The translations under genes were made by a program, and so were the position numbers. Shown here one piece after another: positions 4,351 through 5,739 of a stretch of DNA of 5,739 nucleotides. The stretch's first letter is position 1; the number at the start of each line of letters is the position of its first letter. Source of the DNA: DAOVFN01 sp964484305 (GTDB lineage Archaea; Aenigmatarchaeota; Aenigmatarchaeia; QMZP01); assembly GCA_964484305.1 (NCBI GenBank), contig CAZAEI010000046.1, positions 1 through 5,739 on the forward strand, written 5' to 3'. The notes under the pieces were generated by a model. It saw only the letters and a program-made list of their open reading frames with translations. It searched no databases and had not been told where the DNA came from.

Positions 4351-5540
4351 TGGAGCAAAGGAAGGCAGAGGCCCTCTACAGGAACTCCATAAGGGTTCTC
4401 AGGAGGGCCCAGCTCAGGTCAGGGGGCTACCTGGCCACTCCCAAGGGCGAGCGCTACCCATATGTCTATCCCAGGGACAACGCCCTGTGTATCCTGGGCT
4501 TTGTCTCAGCAGGCCTCTTCAGGGAGGCCAGGAAGGCCCTGGACTTCATACTCCACACGCAACTCCCATCAGGGGCCTTTCCCCAGAGGGTTGACACCGA
4601 CGGAAGGGATGCATCCTACAAGCCCATCCAGATAGACGGAACCGCCCTCAGCCTCTATGCACTCTCCAGGTATGTGGCGGAATCAGACGACACCCGCTTC
4701 GCCCTGGAGAACTGGGAGATTGCGGAATCCGCAGTTGAATACATCATCAAGAACATCCACTCCGAGAAGGATCTTGTCTACACCCCGAACTCTGTCCACG
4801 AGTTCCCGCCCATGGAGGAGGGCCTGGAGATATGGGCCAACGCAACCTGCCTGGCCGCATTAAAGCAGGCCTACGAGCTTGGAAAGAGAATCAGGATGGA
4901 GAGGCCGAGGTGGTTCGAGGCCACGAACAAAATAAGGAGCGGGATAAACAACTACATGTGGAACTCCCGGGTCAATGGCTTCATCAAGACCATAAGGCTC
5001 AAGGAGTCCAGCTCTGTGGAAACCGATGCAGACACCTCCTGCCTGGCCCTCTGCGAGTTTGGGGCCTTCCCTGACAGGGACCCGAAGATAAAATCAACGA
5101 TAAGGAGAATCGAGGAATCCCTGTGGAACAGGGAGCTGGGCGGCATCTGCCGATACCCCAAGTACCAGGGAAGGAATAATGGAGGATGGGGCCCCTGGCC
5201 CCACTTCACCCTGATTCTGGCCAGGCACTACATCCGCCTGAGGGACCGAAAAAGGGCCGACAGGCTCCTGGACTGGACCATCAGGACGGCCTGGAAGAAC
5301 GAGCTTCCCGAGCACATTGCCACTGTTGAGGAGTTCGAGGAGTATGTAACAGACTTCAAGGACTCAGGCATCCTCAGAAAGGACCGCCTCCTCATGATAG
5401 AGAACGCCCGCAAGCATCCCATGTTCAGGAAGGGCGTCGCCTACATAACCCTCCCCCTGGCCTGGCCCCACGCCGAGTTCATCCAGACCTGGAACCTCTA
5501 CAAGAAGACCTTCGGGAAATCGGCGGTGGGGCACCATTAA
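4350..5540 (+). CDS. GH15-family (glucoamylase-like) glycoside hydrolase, catalytic domain only
   Basis: A 396-residue protein with no signal peptide, so it should act in the cytoplasm. It reads as an (alpha/alpha)6 barrel of the glycoside hydrolase 15 type: YPYVYPRDNALCILGF near 36-51, a QIDGTALSLYALSRYV helix (94-109), MEEGLEIWANATCLAAL (155-171) at the general-acid region (Glu156/157), GGWGPWPHFTLILARHY (278-294), LPEH (319-322, candidate general base Glu321), and PLAWPHAEFIQTW (369-381). GH15 enzymes release glucose from the ends of alpha-glucans, trehalose or related glycosides with inversion. Archaeal glucoamylases are usually ~600 residues or more with an N-terminal beta-sandwich; that domain is absent here, so the substrate may be a small glycoside. 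ATG 4350 overlaps the phosphatase stop codon by one base and follows a strong SD; an in-frame ATG at 4308 lacks these. Co-expression with the phosphatase suggests a shared pathway. The exact substrate is not known. Confidence 0.8.
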   Translation: MEQRKAEALYRNSIRVLRRAQLRSGGYLATPKGERYPYVYPRDNALCILGFVSAGLFREARKALDFILHTQLPSGAFPQRVDTDGRDASYKPIQIDGTALSLYALSRYVAESDDTRFALENWEIAESAVEYIIKNIHSEKDLVYTPNSVHEFPPMEEGLEIWANATCLAALKQAYELGKRIRMERPRWFEATNKIRSGINNYMWNSRVNGFIKTIRLKESSSVETDADTSCLALCEFGAFPDRDPKIKSTIRRIEESLWNRELGGICRYPKYQGRNNGGWGPWPHFTLILARHYIRLRDRKRADRLLDWTIRTAWKNELPEHIATVEEFEEYVTDFKDSGILRKDRLLMIENARKHPMFRKGVAYITLPLAWPHAEFIQTWNLYKKTFGKSAVGHH

Positions 5541-5541
5541 G

Positions 5542-5550
5542 TATATAAAA
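5542..5550 (+). promoter_or_regulatory. Strong TATA box without a following ORF
   Basis: TATATAAAA lies just after the GH15 stop codon. The predicted start ~25-27 nt downstream (about 5571-5573) does not match any start codon but falls at the base of a hairpin-rich stretch, which suggests a non-coding transcript or a long leader. Confidence 0.45.
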
Positions 5551-5570
5551 ACTACATAGAGATAACATAA

Positions 5571-5657
5571 ACCCCACGTTTACTTGTGTGGGTTTGCCCT
5601 CCTAACAGGTGTTAGATGCAGGCGCTCCTGAAGCGCTGGAGTTCGTTTGCGTGAACC
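5571..5657 (+). ncRNA. Candidate small structured RNA, family unknown
   Basis: The stretch after the TATA box at 5542-5550 is dense in complementary segments. AAACCC 5569-5574 pairs with GGGTTT 5590-5595 and continues after one bulged C. CTAAC 5602-5606 pairs with GTTAG 5611-5615 around an AGGT loop. GGCGCT 5621-5626 pairs with AGCGCT 5632-5637 around CCTGA. Alternatively, GGTTTGC 5591-5597 pairs with GTGAACC 5651-5657 (two G-U pairs), closing a three-way arrangement with the two inner hairpins, helped by CTC/GAG pairing (5599-5601 with 5639-5641). It does not fit tRNA, and I see no C/D-box motif pair. It could also be a terminator-like region or a leader of the next gene, though that gene has its own TATA box. 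Pairings were found by eye. Confidence 0.3.
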
Positions 5658-5661
5658 AAAG

Positions 5662-5671
5662 AAATATATTA
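5662..5671 (+). promoter_or_regulatory. TATA (box A) promoter of the downstream gene
   Basis: AAATATATTA is centred ~27 nt upstream of the ATG at 5694, with AACCAAAG just before it as a plausible BRE. This again predicts a leaderless mRNA. Confidence 0.55.
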
Positions 5672-5693
5672 TCTGCTTCGATTAGATTAACAT

Positions 5694-5739
5694 ATGAAAA
5701 CACTTTTCTTAGCATCGTATGCGGCATACACGTTGAATA
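5694..5739 (+). CDS. Start of a gene cut by the window edge, identity not determined
   Basis: Only 15 codons are visible: MKTLFLASYAAYTLN, then the window ends. The start is supported by a TATA box ~27 nt upstream. The opening, a hydrophobic beta-strand KTLFLAS followed by small residues, resembles the first strand of a Rossmann-like protein and is loosely reminiscent of peptidase S51 starts. Fifteen residues are too few to assign a family; it could also be a short signal-like N-terminus. Confidence 0.5.
   Translation, partial: MKTLFLASYAAYTLN

Noticed and set aside
5591..5657. Possible tRNA (7-bp closing stem GGTTTGC with GTGAACC)
   Set aside because: The interior does not form D, anticodon and T arms of the right sizes, there is no proper T-loop, and the length is short.
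1..5739. CRISPR arrays, insertion sequences or prophage genes
   Set aside because: I saw no regularly spaced repeats, no transposase-like protein and no phage-type genes in any frame.

Overview
The window looks archaeal. The threonyl-tRNA synthetase is the archaeal type, with a DTD-like N-terminal editing domain. AT-rich TATA (box A) elements sit about 25-27 nt upstream of several start codons, the spacing expected for leaderless mRNAs. Inside the one clear operon a strong Shine-Dalgarno sequence is used instead. A euryarchaeal (for example Thermoplasmata- or methanogen-related) source fits, but the sequence alone does not fix the lineage.

Layout, all on the + strand: 1-368 is the 3' end of purD (purine synthesis), followed by a hairpin. 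546-890 is an unrecognised 114-residue protein. 973-1257 encodes a small ribbon-helix-helix DNA-binding protein with a long acidic tail. 1265-1477 is a thrS control region: a strong promoter, a 14-codon ORF with six threonine codons starting at the predicted transcription start, and about 130 nt of leader with several mutually exclusive pairings, one covering the thrS ribosome-binding site. 1478-3379 is thrS. 3484-4350 and 4350-5540 form a two-gene operon whose stop and start codons overlap (TGATG): a mannosyl-3-phosphoglycerate phosphatase-like HAD enzyme and a short GH15-family glycoside hydrolase. 5541-5693 holds a strong TATA box and a compact set of hairpins that may be a small structured RNA. 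A further gene starts at 5694 and runs off the window.

The most interesting signal is the threonine-rich mini-ORF in front of threonyl-tRNA synthetase. It has the logic of an amino-acid-sensing leader peptide (as for bacterial thr, trp and his operons) but in an archaeal promoter and gene setting. No U-tract terminator is visible, so if it works it more likely controls access to the thrS ribosome-binding site than transcription termination. A second TATA-like element just upstream of thrS could yield a leaderless thrS mRNA and is the main competing explanation.

The phosphatase/GH15 pair suggests metabolism of a phosphorylated sugar-glycerate or similar glycoside (compatible-solute or storage carbohydrate). 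The matching synthase is not in the window, so substrates are not assigned.
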